Part shown: positions 51,048-60,004 of the stretch, in pieces | How the letters are laid out: every line of letters begins with the position of its first letter | Position numbering within the stretch: position 1 is the stretch's first letter | Source of the DNA: Lachnospira multipara LB2003 | GTDB taxonomy: Bacteria > Bacillota > Clostridia > Lachnospirales > Lachnospiraceae | Direction: 5' to 3' | Assembly: GCF_000702205.1 (NCBI RefSeq) | Contig: NZ_KL370871.1 | Coordinates: 62,001 to 126,000 of the forward strand | DNA length: 64,000 nt | Notes under the pieces: generated by a model | What the model was told of the DNA's origin: nothing | Database searches by the model: none | The model's input: the letters and a program-made list of their open reading frames with translations, nothing else | Translations under genes and position numbers: made by a program

Positions 51048-51560
51048 TTCAAATCTAGGGAATAGGACTCCATTTTCCTTAGACTCATGCTCTGAAATAT
51101 CCGCAAATAACTCTTGCATCTTTCTGTAAATAAAAGATAAATTGTCATCTTCCTTCTTATAGCTAAAGTTATCTGATAACTTAGTCATTTTCACAATTCG
51201 TTCTTCCGCTTTTCCATGCTCATTTTCTAAATCCGATATCTTAAGTAAAAGTTCCTTATTATCTACATTTGACATAATCATCATAGGAAAAACCTCAAAT
51301 TCTTCCTTTTCAAAATGTCTTTTTAATTCAAAAGTCATTCTTTTAAACTCGCCAAAAGTTTCTGATATTTTGTCATCAAGTTGAGGATTTCTTTTTTCAT
51401 AATTCTTTATATCTTCAATTATAAAATCCATTAATTCCAATTCTTTTTTGTGATGCTTTGTTCTTATATCATAAATCAACTCTGAAACTGACATGTTAGA
51501 CACTAATGCTTCTTTATCTACTCTTTTCTTCAAATCCTCTATCATTTCCTTACTAATCAT
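51021..51560 (-). CDS. Hemerythrin-domain protein with altered C-terminus
   Basis: 179 residues of helical hemerythrin fold. Likely di-iron ligands are His in IRTKHHKKE, HFEKEEFEVFP, ENEHGKAEE and SEHESKENGVLFPRFE. Bacterial members bind oxygen or iron, or help repair iron-sulfur clusters under oxidative and nitrosative stress. The last residues, RSVSNPLL, and the stop codon come from the inserted hairpin module; a sister gene tail in the window ends in YNY instead. The core is intact, so it is probably active. It is a single gene with the terminator at 50843 downstream. Confidence 0.87.
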   Translation of the reverse strand: MISKEMIEDLKKRVDKEALVSNMSVSELIYDIRTKHHKKELELMDFIIEDIKNYEKRNPQLDDKISETFGEFKRMTFELKRHFEKEEFEVFPMMIMSNVDNKELLLKISDLENEHGKAEERIVKMTKLSDNFSYKKEDDNLSFIYRKMQELFADISEHESKENGVLFPRFERSVSNPLL

Positions 51561-51672
51561 AAAATCACTCCTTTATCTAAACCCATTTCTTAATAGAGAA
51601 TTATATAACTTTATACCAAGTTTTTCTGTGGCTATAACCACAAATTTAATTTTTATAAAAATTAGCCATAAA

Positions 51673-51700
51673 AAACAGAGGCAATCTCTTGCCTCTGTTT
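51673..51700 (-). terminator. Terminator of the NhaC-type gene
   Basis: AAACAGAGGCA (51673-51683) pairs with TGCCTCTGTTT (51690-51700), followed by a T run on the minus strand. Confidence 0.85.
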
Positions 51701-51713
51701 CCTAATAAGCTAT

Positions 51714-53030
51714 CTAATCATTCTTTTTTCTATCAAACACGATTGAAATTATAACAAATAAGCATAATACAAATGGATAAATCAAGTATGGAATAAAGTT
51801 AAAGCTTGGAATTCCTGCAATACTTGATGCCACAAGTAACTGTGCGCCATAAGGGATAATTCCCTGCATAATACATGAACTTACATCAAGTAATGATGCT
51901 ACTTTTCTAGCTTCTATTTTATATTCGTCTCCAATTTCCTTAGCAATTGGTGCTGCTACTACAATAGCTACAGTATTATTAGCTGTTGCAAGATCCATAA
52001 AGGCTGTAAGAACTGAAATGCCAAACATTGCTCCCTTTCTTTTTTTAGCCTTTTTACGTATTAGCTGTAATATAGCCTCAAATCCACCATTGTTCTTTAT
52101 TAATGCAGTAACACTTGCAACTAATATTGTTACAATCATTGTTTCAAACATTCCTGAAATACCAGTTCCAATAGATGATAGTGCTGTTGCATAAACCAAA
52201 GAACCTGTTACAATACCAACAAGAATAAAAGTTATAATTCCTATAGTCAAAACAATAAATACATTAATACCTATAACAGACATAATAAGTACTAAGAAGT
52301 AAGGCAAGGCCTGTAATATATTATAATCAAAATCACCTATTAATTCGCCTTTATTCATAAATGAGTATACAACTAAAATCACAAATGTAATTATTGCTGC
52401 TGGTAGTGCAACCTTTACATTAGTTCTAAATTTATCCTTCATAGCAACTCCCTGTGTCTTAGTAGCTGCAATTGTTGTATCTGAGATAAATGATAAGTTA
52501 TCACCAAACATCGATCCACCTACAACTGCTCCAACACACAATGGAAGAGATAATCCATTAGTTGCAATTGCCACAGCAATAGGTACAAGTACTGTAATAG
52601 AACCAACACTAGTTCCCATAGCCATAGAAATCAAACATGCTATAAGAAAAAGTCCAGGTACTTCAAAACCTGTAGGAATAATACTTAATAACATATTCGC
52701 TGTACTTGTTGCTCCACCAGCCGCAGAGGCTATACCACTAAAAGCACCAGCTAGAATAAATATAAATAACATAGTTACAATATTATCATCGCCAATTCCC
52801 ATTGCGCATAAATGAATCTTATCCTCAAAGCTTATCTTTCTATTCTGAAAAAAAGCACATATTAAAGAAATACTAAACGCCAAAACTACAGAAACTACAT
52901 AAAAGCCCATCTGTCCATCAAGGGGATTAATATACTCGAAATAAATACCATTACCTAAATAAAGAATTAAAAAAACGGCTATTGGAAATAACGCTCCTAA
53001 ATTAGCCTTCACCTTTTGTTCATTTGCCAT
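51714..53030 (-). CDS. Na+/H+ antiporter, NhaC family
   Basis: 438 residues with about eleven membrane segments. Family motifs include GTSVGSITVLVPIAVAIA, GAVVGGSMFGDNLSFISDTTIAATKTQG and ASLLDVSSCIMQGIIPYGAQLL. It exchanges Na+ (or an organic anion in some members) for H+ across the membrane. It is complete, has AAGGAG before the start and forms its own transcription unit. Confidence 0.9.
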   Translation of the reverse strand: MANEQKVKANLGALFPIAVFLILYLGNGIYFEYINPLDGQMGFYVVSVVLAFSISLICAFFQNRKISFEDKIHLCAMGIGDDNIVTMLFIFILAGAFSGIASAAGGATSTANMLLSIIPTGFEVPGLFLIACLISMAMGTSVGSITVLVPIAVAIATNGLSLPLCVGAVVGGSMFGDNLSFISDTTIAATKTQGVAMKDKFRTNVKVALPAAIITFVILVVYSFMNKGELIGDFDYNILQALPYFLVLIMSVIGINVFIVLTIGIITFILVGIVTGSLVYATALSSIGTGISGMFETMIVTILVASVTALIKNNGGFEAILQLIRKKAKKRKGAMFGISVLTAFMDLATANNTVAIVVAAPIAKEIGDEYKIEARKVASLLDVSSCIMQGIIPYGAQLLVASSIAGIPSFNFIPYLIYPFVLCLFVIISIVFDRKKND

Positions 53031-53179
53031 ATCATTAGCTCCTTAATTAAAAACATTCCTCTTGTTTATCTATTTATTACGTTAAAGTAAAAAAATGCTT
53101 TTCTATTTTATCAAAGGAATTAAAATTTCTCAACTATATTAGATAATTTTTTTGCTAACAAAATCCTTTTACAAAAATA

Positions 53180-53214
53180 AAGATCAGCAAAGCTATTATT
53201 ACTCTTTGCTGACC
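53180..53214 (-). terminator. Terminator of the HD-GYP gene
   Basis: AGATCAGCAAAG pairs with CTTTGCTGACCT with one mismatch, loop of 11 bases, then TTTATTTTTG on the minus strand. Confidence 0.8.
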
Positions 53215-53250
53215 TTTGTATATTTATTATAAATATTTACTATAAATGTA

Positions 53251-54624
53251 TTACTTTTCTGTATCAACAAGGTCTACTTTTCTACTTTTTATAAGACCAA
53301 GCATAACATCTGCAATCTTAGGATCAAATTGTAATCCCTTGTTTTTTTCTATCTCTGAAATAATAGTTTCTCTATCTAATTTATTCCTATAGATTCTATT
53401 AGTATTCATTGCATCATATGCATCTGCAACACATATGATTCTTGCTATTAGTGGGATTTCCTCACCTACTAAGCCAACAGGATATCCTCCTCCGTCATAT
53501 CTTTCATGGTGAAAAAGCGCTCCAAGTTCCACATCTTTTAAGCTCTTAAATCGCTTAAGAATTTCTCCGCCCATTAAGGTATGAGCTTTAATAATCTCAA
53601 ATTCCTCGCCAGTTAATCTACTTGGCTTATCAAGAATATTATCTGGGACGCCAATTTTTCCACAATCATGAAGAAGAGCAATATAATAGATTCTATCAAG
53701 TTCATCTCCTTCAAATCCAAGTTCCTTAGCAATCATTCTCGTATAGATAGCTACTCTTTTAGAATGACCGTTAGTATACGGATCTTTGGCATCAATAAAG
53801 CCAGTAAATGTCTCAATAGACTCATTAATTATCTTATTATCTCTCTCATGCTGAATCATATATTTCTTAATCTTTTGTGTGGTTATAATATTAATAATCA
53901 ATACCAAGATCCAAATAATCAAAGCTAAAAATGAAATTATAAAGAAAACATCTGTAGCTAGCATCCTATGTATCTTGTAATATAATGAAAATGATAAATT
54001 CTCAACCTCTACATTCATAGGAAAATACATAATAATACCAGGTGTTGTAGCTTCATTAGCTTCAATAGGTATTTCCTTAGCATTAAGAGTAGAACTTGGC
54101 CAGTAAACCAAATAGTCACCTGGCTTCATTACTACAAGTTCTTCACCATCCACTCTAAATATATCAAAATTATAATCATTAGTATTAAAGTCTCTTAAAT
54201 CCGGCACAGTTGCCACATATTCATTATCATCTCTAAATTGATGAATCTCTATTGCACCATTCCATCCTTGAGAAATATATGCTTCTTGATTAAACTGTAA
54301 TTTAAAATGAAAATCATTTATCCTATCCTTGCTGTTATTAAAAATTGTAAAATCATAAGTATAGGCCTGATAATTATTATCAGTAAGTCCTTCGTTATTA
54401 AAGTCAAAAATCTTTCCCCAAGTACTAGTTCTAGGAATAACACTAAGGCCAATATTCTTTCTAACAACTTCTTTATTTAAAAATTCATACCCCACAAAGC
54501 TTTCTATATGTTGCTTTTTATTGTATAGCCTAACCCTTACTACACTAGCAAGTAAACAAGAAAATATAATTATAAAAGCAATGATAAATCCTATTATAGA
54601 CTTTTTTCTTTTATTCTTATTCAC
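53251..54624 (-). CDS. Membrane HD-GYP domain protein (probable c-di-GMP phosphodiesterase)
   Basis: 457 residues from the GTG at 54624, seven bases after AGGAG; a longer reading from a TTG at 54648 would place that ribosome site inside the gene. A membrane anchor (residues about 10-30) is followed by an extracellular beta-rich domain of about 190 residues (FHFKLQFNQEAYISQGWNGAIEI), a second membrane segment, and a complete HD-GYP domain: LLHDCGKIGVPDNIL, HHERYDGGGYP and VADAYDAMNTNRIYR. It probably breaks down c-di-GMP in response to something bound outside, perhaps a polysaccharide, judging by the CBM-like outer domain (inference). Confidence 0.88.
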   Translation of the reverse strand: MNKNKRKKSIIGFIIAFIIIFSCLLASVVRVRLYNKKQHIESFVGYEFLNKEVVRKNIGLSVIPRTSTWGKIFDFNNEGLTDNNYQAYTYDFTIFNNSKDRINDFHFKLQFNQEAYISQGWNGAIEIHQFRDDNEYVATVPDLRDFNTNDYNFDIFRVDGEELVVMKPGDYLVYWPSSTLNAKEIPIEANEATTPGIIMYFPMNVEVENLSFSLYYKIHRMLATDVFFIISFLALIIWILVLIINIITTQKIKKYMIQHERDNKIINESIETFTGFIDAKDPYTNGHSKRVAIYTRMIAKELGFEGDELDRIYYIALLHDCGKIGVPDNILDKPSRLTGEEFEIIKAHTLMGGEILKRFKSLKDVELGALFHHERYDGGGYPVGLVGEEIPLIARIICVADAYDAMNTNRIYRNKLDRETIISEIEKNKGLQFDPKIADVMLGLIKSRKVDLVDTEK

Positions 54625-54701
54625 GACTATGCTCCTACAAAAACCCAAAATATTTTTTAATACACTTTTAATATATCAAAATTATACATACTTTTAAACT
54701 T

Positions 54702-55469
54702 CTAATTTATTAACATACTAAAAAGCATTAAAATTCCCATACATATTGGCTGATGAAGTAAATAAATAAGAAGACTATGTTGACCAATATTAGTTAAAGC
54801 TGGGATTCTAAACTTCATTAACTTTAAAAAGGATAGCTTGTCAAAAAGGCCTAAATCCTTACAAATCCTGTGTAGAGCATAACCTGAAACAAATAAAAAA
54901 AACCAAGGTAAAATCGGAAAATAATCTGCAGATACAAAGCCCTCTTTTAAAAAACCAAAGGGAACAAGTATATGATACTTATATAGCCAATCCGGCAGTC
55001 TAATTAGCTTGATTCTATGAAATCCTAAATGTCTTTGAGGTATTGAAAAGGTAATTAAAAACGCAAGTAAAGATATAATAAAAACAAGCACTGATGGTAG
55101 CTTAATCAATAACTTATCCGCCACTATCATTATTAACATAGATGCTCCAATAAGGAATAAGACTCCATAAAAAATTGCTATGTCAGGCCCCATAAAAGCT
55201 GTAACAGCAGTAATAAGAATTCCGCATAAACTAACAGTTATACCTCTTTTTAGCTTTCCATTACTATTAAAATTCCACACAAATCCTGACAAAAAAATAA
55301 ATGAGATACAAATAAACTGCTCCCATATATACACCTCTGGCATATAAATCCAGTTAGAATTGCTTTTTATTAGCACAAAATAATCATAACAAAAATGATA
55401 TGCCACCATGTTAAGAACTATAAATCCCCTATAGGCATCTAATAAGTATAACCTATTGCTCTTGTCCAT
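54702..55469 (-). CDS. DUF1624 heparan-alpha-glucosaminide N-acetyltransferase-like membrane protein
   Basis: 255 residues with seven or eight membrane segments. It opens with the DUF1624 signature RLYLLDAYRGFIVLNMVAYHFCYDYF and includes ICISFIFLSGFVWNF and HSLLIYLLHQPICMG near the end. Members resemble membrane acyltransferases that modify sugars at the cell surface, but the bacterial substrate is unknown. It stands alone upstream of the HD-GYP gene. Confidence 0.85.
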   Translation of the reverse strand: MDKSNRLYLLDAYRGFIVLNMVAYHFCYDYFVLIKSNSNWIYMPEVYIWEQFICISFIFLSGFVWNFNSNGKLKRGITVSLCGILITAVTAFMGPDIAIFYGVLFLIGASMLIMIVADKLLIKLPSVLVFIISLLAFLITFSIPQRHLGFHRIKLIRLPDWLYKYHILVPFGFLKEGFVSADYFPILPWFFLFVSGYALHRICKDLGLFDKLSFLKLMKFRIPALTNIGQHSLLIYLLHQPICMGILMLFSMLIN

Positions 55470-55540
55470 ATAATCCTCTTTTTATTTATTCATAAATTTT
55501 CGTAAATATTATAATGTTAACTCTAGTAAAAAAGCAATCA

Positions 55541-55669
55541 CTAAAAAATAACTGTCATTGTTGTACCAACGTTTGGAGCACTATCCACCATTATCTTGGC
55601 ATCGTGAAGCTCTACTATATGTTTTACAATTGCAAGTCCAAGGCCTGTTCCGCCTGTGGCCTTTGATCT
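55541..55669 (-). pseudogene. C-terminal remnant of a sensor histidine kinase
   Basis: The minus strand reads RSKATGGTGLGLAIVKHIVELHD and ends GTTMTVIF with a stop codon. This is the G2 box and last helix of a PhoR-type kinase. All upstream parts of the kinase are missing; the reading frame is joined, out of frame, to a piece of response regulator. Confidence 0.75.
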
Positions 55670-55758
55670 ACTCTTATATCAATAATTTCACCATTAACCC
55701 TTACTTCTCTTTTGTCATTATTTATACTTATTTCCTCAAATGTAAGTTCCTTTATTAT
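55670..55758 (-). pseudogene. Response regulator fragment fused by deletion to the kinase remnant
   Basis: The minus strand reads KELTFEEISINNDKREVRVNG and EIIDI, typical of the start of an OmpR-type DNA-binding domain. The frame then shifts into the kinase remnant, so a deletion removed the rest of the regulator and most of the kinase. Its 5' side is bounded by module Y of the large repeat. Confidence 0.6.
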
Positions 55759-56361
55759 GTTCATTTTCTGAACCTATAGGTTGCTGGCCGGATTGCCCAA
55801 ATCAAGGAAAAAGTCTGGAAAAAGATTAGATTTCCGGTCTTGGGAAAGTTCAATATTTTTACAGCTAATCCAAACCACACAAAAAAGCTCCAAAAAGGCA
55901 ACAAATTCTTGTCTTTTCGGTGTTTTATAAAACTAGAATTGCCTATATGCGTAAAATAAGATTGAAAAAGATGAAAAGCAAAGAAGAAATCTTGAGATTT
56001 GTTGCCCTACAGGGGAATTATTCCTTAATATGGGCAACTACGAATCTTCATATGGGCAACCATAAATCTCTATAATCTCTTTTACATGATCATTTATCTT
56101 TTCCTCTCTTATTTTCAACTTGTTTTCTTGCTCTCTGTTTTGAGCTTGAAGTCATTATCGACAAATCTAAATTTGCGCGTTTCTACGAGCGGTGCAAGGA
56201 TGCACCGAATTGGCTGTCGGGGGCTTGCTCACGGACAGACATATTCGTGTGCAGACTTATAGTGCGACAGCGCGACATGAGCATGAAGCGTAGCAGAATG
56301 CGAATACAGTCACCGCTCAACAAATCTCAATTTACTAATTTACCTGTCTTCAATTATACCG
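55759..56361. mobile_element. Non-coding structured repeat, copy B (module Y then module X)
   Basis: Module Y (55759-56168, 410 bp) is joined through AAATTT (56169-56174) to module X (56175 to about 56361). Compared with copy A the order is reversed, the spacer is missing, and Y lacks a 17-base tandem repetition (AATCTCTATAATC plus CACG). The structured core of X is at 56187-56318. The Y-to-X junction here carries a hexamer in the place where copy A has its flanking GAATTT. This fits a unit copied through a circular or head-to-tail form. It separates a two-component remnant from the truncated Na/Pi gene. Confidence 0.7.
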
Positions 56362-56419
56362 AATCCTCATCAACAATTAAATATCGTTGCAATAATTCCT
56401 CATACTCTTTATTAAACAT
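56354..56419 (-). pseudogene. 21-codon gene start cut by module X
   Basis: AGGAG is followed by ATG (56417-56419) and MFNKEYEELLQRYLIVDEDSV, after which the stop codon comes from module X. A proper ribosome site with such a short product suggests the beginning of a longer gene whose remainder was replaced by the repeat. The family cannot be recognised from so little. Confidence 0.4.
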
Positions 56420-56444
56420 TTCTCGCTCCTCATTTGAAAAGCTC

Positions 56445-57341
56445 TTAAGAAACTAAATCTGTTGTAAGTTCTTCTGCATTCTTACCATCAGGAATTGTGA
56501 CTACAGCAAGCTTAACAAGATAATCAGAAAATGGGAAAAATATAATTGTTGCACCTATGTTAAATAAGCTATGTATAACAGCAATTCCAGCAGCATTAGC
56601 TGCGCTGCCTAAAAACGCAAAATTTACAAAAGTATTTAAACTATAGAACACCAGCATAAAAATACATGTTCCAATTAAATTAAAATATAGATGCACCATT
56701 GCAGCTCTTCTTGCATTTTTGCTTGCTCCAATTGATGAAATGATTGATGTAACGCAAGTTCCTATATTTTGTCCCATAATAATTGGCAATGCCACAGAAT
56801 AATGAACAGCTCCTGTTGCACATAAGGCCTGAAGTATACCCACTGATGCAGACGAACTCTGAATAATAGCCGTAAGGATTGCAAAACCTAACAGTATTGC
56901 TCCCACATCTTTTTTCTTAGAATCACCCTTTCCAGGCATAAAAAGAAAAACTCCAATAAACGCAAAGATAGGAGAAAAAGATGAAGGTTTTAAAAGCTTC
57001 AACCAAAGGCTACTAGCCTCAATTCCTGTAAGGGATAACATCCAGGATGTAATTGTTGTACCAATATTTGCACCCATAATAATGCCAACTGCCTGGGACA
57101 ATTTCATAATCCCTGAGTTAACAAAACCCACTACCATAACCGTAGTGGCTGAGGATGACTGTATAACGGCTGTAACACCAGCTCCCAAAAGAACTGCAAA
57201 AACTCTTCTCGTAGTTAATTTTTCCAAAATCATTTCAAGCTTACCACCAGCCATCTTAGAAAGACCATCTCCCATAACACTCATTCCATATAGGAAAAGT
57301 GATAAGCCACCTATCATACTTAATACACTAAAAATATCCAT
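56445..57341 (-). CDS. Na/Pi cotransporter family protein, short form without PhoU domain
   Basis: 298 residues. Two inverted repeats carry the QSSS signatures: GAGVTAVIQSSSATTVMVVGF with MGANIGTTITSW, and TAIIQSSSASVGILQALCATG with MGQNIGTCVTSI. The family imports phosphate with Na+. Many bacterial members have a cytoplasmic PhoU-like domain after the membrane part (about 550 residues in all); this one stops 25 residues after the last helix, close to the large repeat. It may be a natural short form or a truncation. Confidence 0.87.
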   Translation of the reverse strand: MDIFSVLSMIGGLSLFLYGMSVMGDGLSKMAGGKLEMILEKLTTRRVFAVLLGAGVTAVIQSSSATTVMVVGFVNSGIMKLSQAVGIIMGANIGTTITSWMLSLTGIEASSLWLKLLKPSSFSPIFAFIGVFLFMPGKGDSKKKDVGAILLGFAILTAIIQSSSASVGILQALCATGAVHYSVALPIIMGQNIGTCVTSIISSIGASKNARRAAMVHLYFNLIGTCIFMLVFYSLNTFVNFAFLGSAANAAGIAVIHSLFNIGATIIFFPFSDYLVKLAVVTIPDGKNAEELTTDLVS

Positions 57342-57495
57342 ACAAATTCCTTTCTAGCTTTATTCTTAACCAATTATTAGAATAAAGGTAAAAAGTAAAA
57401 TGTATGGACATAGTTATGTAAAATCTGTGTAAAAAACATTAAGATTTTTGCTATATTTGAGTCTGCTAAAAAACTATGACAAATACGTTTCCGTT

Positions 57496-58080
57496 TTATT
57501 CAATGCTAATGGTTATAGTAACATCTCCATTGGAAAGAAGATCAGTCATTTCTTTCGTATTCTTATCAGATATATGTCCAAGTCTTGTATATGACCAGCT
57601 ATTAGAACCATAGAACACTACCATCTGATTTCCGGAGTATAGTACAATGTCGCCTGAACTCGTTGTTGTCTGCTTATCATCTCTTGGCAAGCTCTGTCCT
57701 ATTGAACCCACCTGTTCAAAACCACCATACATTGACATCTGAATTGTAACATCACCGTCTTCAGCCATATCCTTAAGTGCCTCTACAGCTTGGTTATCTT
57801 CCCAATCCACATTAACTTTTGTATCGCCGATTTTCATTGTCATAGAACTACCTCCAATAGCTTCATCCTCTGCTGATTCATCTTTTTCTGTCGGCTGATA
57901 CATAGTTGTTCCCTCCGACATAACATTCTCTTCTAGACTTTCCGTTTCATTATTTTCTAATACTGATATTTCAGTTGCCGCATTCTGATTATCGCCGGAA
58001 TTTATTGTATTTCCTGAACATGCGCTCATACAAAACATTATTGTCATGCAGAATGCTATCAAAATCATTTTAGTTTTCAT
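57496..58080 (-). CDS. Lipoprotein with cyclophilin-like fold domain
   Basis: 194 residues from the ATG at 58080, 8 bases after AAAGGA. The signal peptide ends with lipobox FCMSACSG. A low-complexity acidic linker follows, then a cyclophilin-like domain: MKIGDTKVNVDWEDNQAVEAL, MYGGFEQVGSIGQSLPRDD, GDIVLYSGNQMVVFYGSNSWSYTRLGHI. Such domains are common in clostridial genes near flavodoxin-like proteins. Function is unknown. Last of a four-gene operon with a flavoprotein, a hydrolase and a 71-residue protein. Confidence 0.85.
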   Translation of the reverse strand: MKTKMILIAFCMTIMFCMSACSGNTINSGDNQNAATEISVLENNETESLEENVMSEGTTMYQPTEKDESAEDEAIGGSSMTMKIGDTKVNVDWEDNQAVEALKDMAEDGDVTIQMSMYGGFEQVGSIGQSLPRDDKQTTTSSGDIVLYSGNQMVVFYGSNSWSYTRLGHISDKNTKEMTDLLSNGDVTITISIE

Positions 58081-58092
58081 CGCAAACATCCT

Positions 58093-58635
58093 TTATTTTA
58101 AAGATTTTCCAAACTCAAAAGCTTCGTTTAACTCTTCTGTTTTCCCGGAAGCCTCACCCATATCGCCTATGCCTCCGCAAAATAAGGAAGCGGAGAATTC
58201 TGCCTTTTCAAAACAGTCAACCCATCCCTGAAGTCCGCTTTCAGCCTTTTTAGGCACAAACTCTTCATCCTCAGCTGCAACAGAGAGCATATATACATTT
58301 CTAAATTTATAATCTGAAGGATACAAAGGATTGAGTCTGTCCAAAAGAGTCTTCATCTGGCCACTCATCTCGTAGTAATAAATTGGAGTTGCAAAAACAA
58401 GGGTATCTGCATTCTTTACTTTTTCTGCAATCTCTACTGCATCATCATTAATGACACATTTCTGGGTATTCTGACAGGCAAGACAACCTATACAAAAACC
58501 TATGCTCTTCCCTTTTAGACTTATATGCTCCACATCATGTCCTGACGCTTTTGCTCCTTCTATAAGCTTTTCAGTAAGTATATCTGAATTGCTATTTGCA
58601 CGAAGGCTTGTTGAAATTACTAATACTTTGCTCAT
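58093..58635 (-). CDS. Flavodoxin-like NADPH-dependent FMN reductase (iron-sulfur flavoprotein type)
   Basis: 180 residues. The FMN-binding start is VLVISTSLRANSNSDILTEKL. CIGCLACQNTQKC near residues 49-61 gives four closely spaced Cys as in iron-sulfur flavoproteins. DTLVFATPIYYYEMSGQMKTLLDRL is the family core. It probably reduces quinones or other small oxidants. It is 13 bases after the hydrolase gene and 12 bases before the lipoprotein gene. Confidence 0.9.
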   Translation of the reverse strand: MSKVLVISTSLRANSNSDILTEKLIEGAKASGHDVEHISLKGKSIGFCIGCLACQNTQKCVINDDAVEIAEKVKNADTLVFATPIYYYEMSGQMKTLLDRLNPLYPSDYKFRNVYMLSVAAEDEEFVPKKAESGLQGWVDCFEKAEFSASLFCGGIGDMGEASGKTEELNEAFEFGKSLK

Positions 58636-58648
58636 ATCATCCCGTCCT

Positions 58649-59650
58649 TTATTTCAAATTCTCCTTAAAGAAGCTTTCCAACTTGTCAAATGGAATATAA
58701 TCCTTATCTCCACCGTCATAGAGATCAGTATGTACTGCATCAGGAATTATCATAAGTTCCTTATTATCTGCATACTTGCTGTCTTTTACCATGTCTGCAT
58801 ATGCATCCTTTGAAAAATAACATGAATGTGCTTTTTCTCCGTGAACTAGTAAAACAGCACTTCTGATTTCGTTACTGTACTTAAGTATTGGCTGATTAAC
58901 AAATGACTCACAGCCTATTACATTCCAGCCGCCGTTGGAATTAAGACTTCTCTTATGATAACCTCTGTCAGTCTTGTAGTAGTCATAATAATCTTTTACA
59001 AAGAAAGGCGCATCCTCAGGGAGTGGATCTACAACTCCACCGCCAAGCTTATATTCACCAGTCTTAAGGTCTTCAAGTCTCTGAGCGCACATGGCAGCTC
59101 TCTTCTGATATCTTGCTTCCTCACTGTCCTCTGAGTCAAAATATCCCTTGGCGTTTACTCTTGTCATGTCATACATTGTCATTGCAGCTGTAGCTTTGAT
59201 TCTTGTATCAAGAGCTGCTGTGTTTACAGCCATGCCGCCCCATCCACAGATACCGATAATTCCGATTCTCTCAGGATCTACTTTTTCATTAAGTGAAAGG
59301 AAATCTACTGCTGCCATAAAGTCTTCTGTATTAATGTCTGGCGATGCCATATATCTTACATTTCCACCGGACTCTCCTGTAAATGATGGGTCAAATGCTA
59401 TTGTTAAAAATCCTCTTTCTGCCATTGTCTGCGCATAGAGACCTGAACACTGCTCTTTTACTGCGCCAAAAGGTCCACTTACAACAATTGCAGATAGCTT
59501 ACCTTCTGCATTCTTTGGCACATACATATCCGCTGCAAGGGTAATTCCATATCTGTTTACAAATGTAACTTTACTGTGATCTACCTTATCACTTTTCTTA
59601 AATGTCTTATCCCACTCTGTTACTAGCTTTAAATCTTCTTTTTTAATCAT
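58649..59650 (-). CDS. Alpha/beta hydrolase of the YcjY/dienelactone hydrolase type
   Basis: 333 residues. VTFVNRYGITLAADMYVPK opens the fold, and the nucleophile elbow reads IGICGWGGMAV, with Cys where most hydrolases have Ser, as in dienelactone hydrolases. The acid and His lie in LLVHGEKAHSCYFS and PDAVHTDLYDGG. No signal peptide. Substrate unknown. AGGAGG stands before the start. Second gene of the LysR-linked operon. Confidence 0.88.
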   Translation of the reverse strand: MIKKEDLKLVTEWDKTFKKSDKVDHSKVTFVNRYGITLAADMYVPKNAEGKLSAIVVSGPFGAVKEQCSGLYAQTMAERGFLTIAFDPSFTGESGGNVRYMASPDINTEDFMAAVDFLSLNEKVDPERIGIIGICGWGGMAVNTAALDTRIKATAAMTMYDMTRVNAKGYFDSEDSEEARYQKRAAMCAQRLEDLKTGEYKLGGGVVDPLPEDAPFFVKDYYDYYKTDRGYHKRSLNSNGGWNVIGCESFVNQPILKYSNEIRSAVLLVHGEKAHSCYFSKDAYADMVKDSKYADNKELMIIPDAVHTDLYDGGDKDYIPFDKLESFFKENLK

Positions 59651-59667
59651 TTTGTTATCCTCCTAAA

Positions 59668-59883
59668 TTATTTTTCTTTCTGAATCTGTCTTATCAAAAA
59701 ATCCATATTATCAACTTTTTTCTGGCTGGCATGAAGTTCATCCATAAGGTGACAACGGCATTTCCGTAGGTCTCGAAGGAGCGTATCAGTATCGCCTTCA
59801 TCATACATTTTCTTCATGAAACATATTTGTTTATCGTCACAGCCCATATCTGAAAGGTTTTCAAGAATTTTCTTTGTATCCAT
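59668..59883 (-). CDS. Small coiled-coil protein resembling a MerR C-terminal domain
   Basis: 71 residues, helical and charged: DDKQICFMKKMYDEGDTDTLLRDLRKCRCHLMDELHASQKKVDNMDFLIRQI. The pattern is like the C-terminal coiled coil of MerR-type regulators without the DNA-binding part. It has two Cys in RKCRCH that might sense redox state or metal. It is the first gene of the operon divergent from a LysR gene. Small proteins of this type often accompany reductase operons in clostridia, as far as I recall. Function unknown. Confidence 0.6.
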   Translation of the reverse strand: MDTKKILENLSDMGCDDKQICFMKKMYDEGDTDTLLRDLRKCRCHLMDELHASQKKVDNMDFLIRQIQKEK

Positions 59884-60004
59884 TTTATTTCTCCTTCTAA
59901 TTATATATTAAAGCCTTGACCTGATTTTCGCTAATGAATATAATTAATATCATGATATTTATTTTTGGAATAACATATTAACGGTAAGCTTTATGGAGGT
60001 TTTC

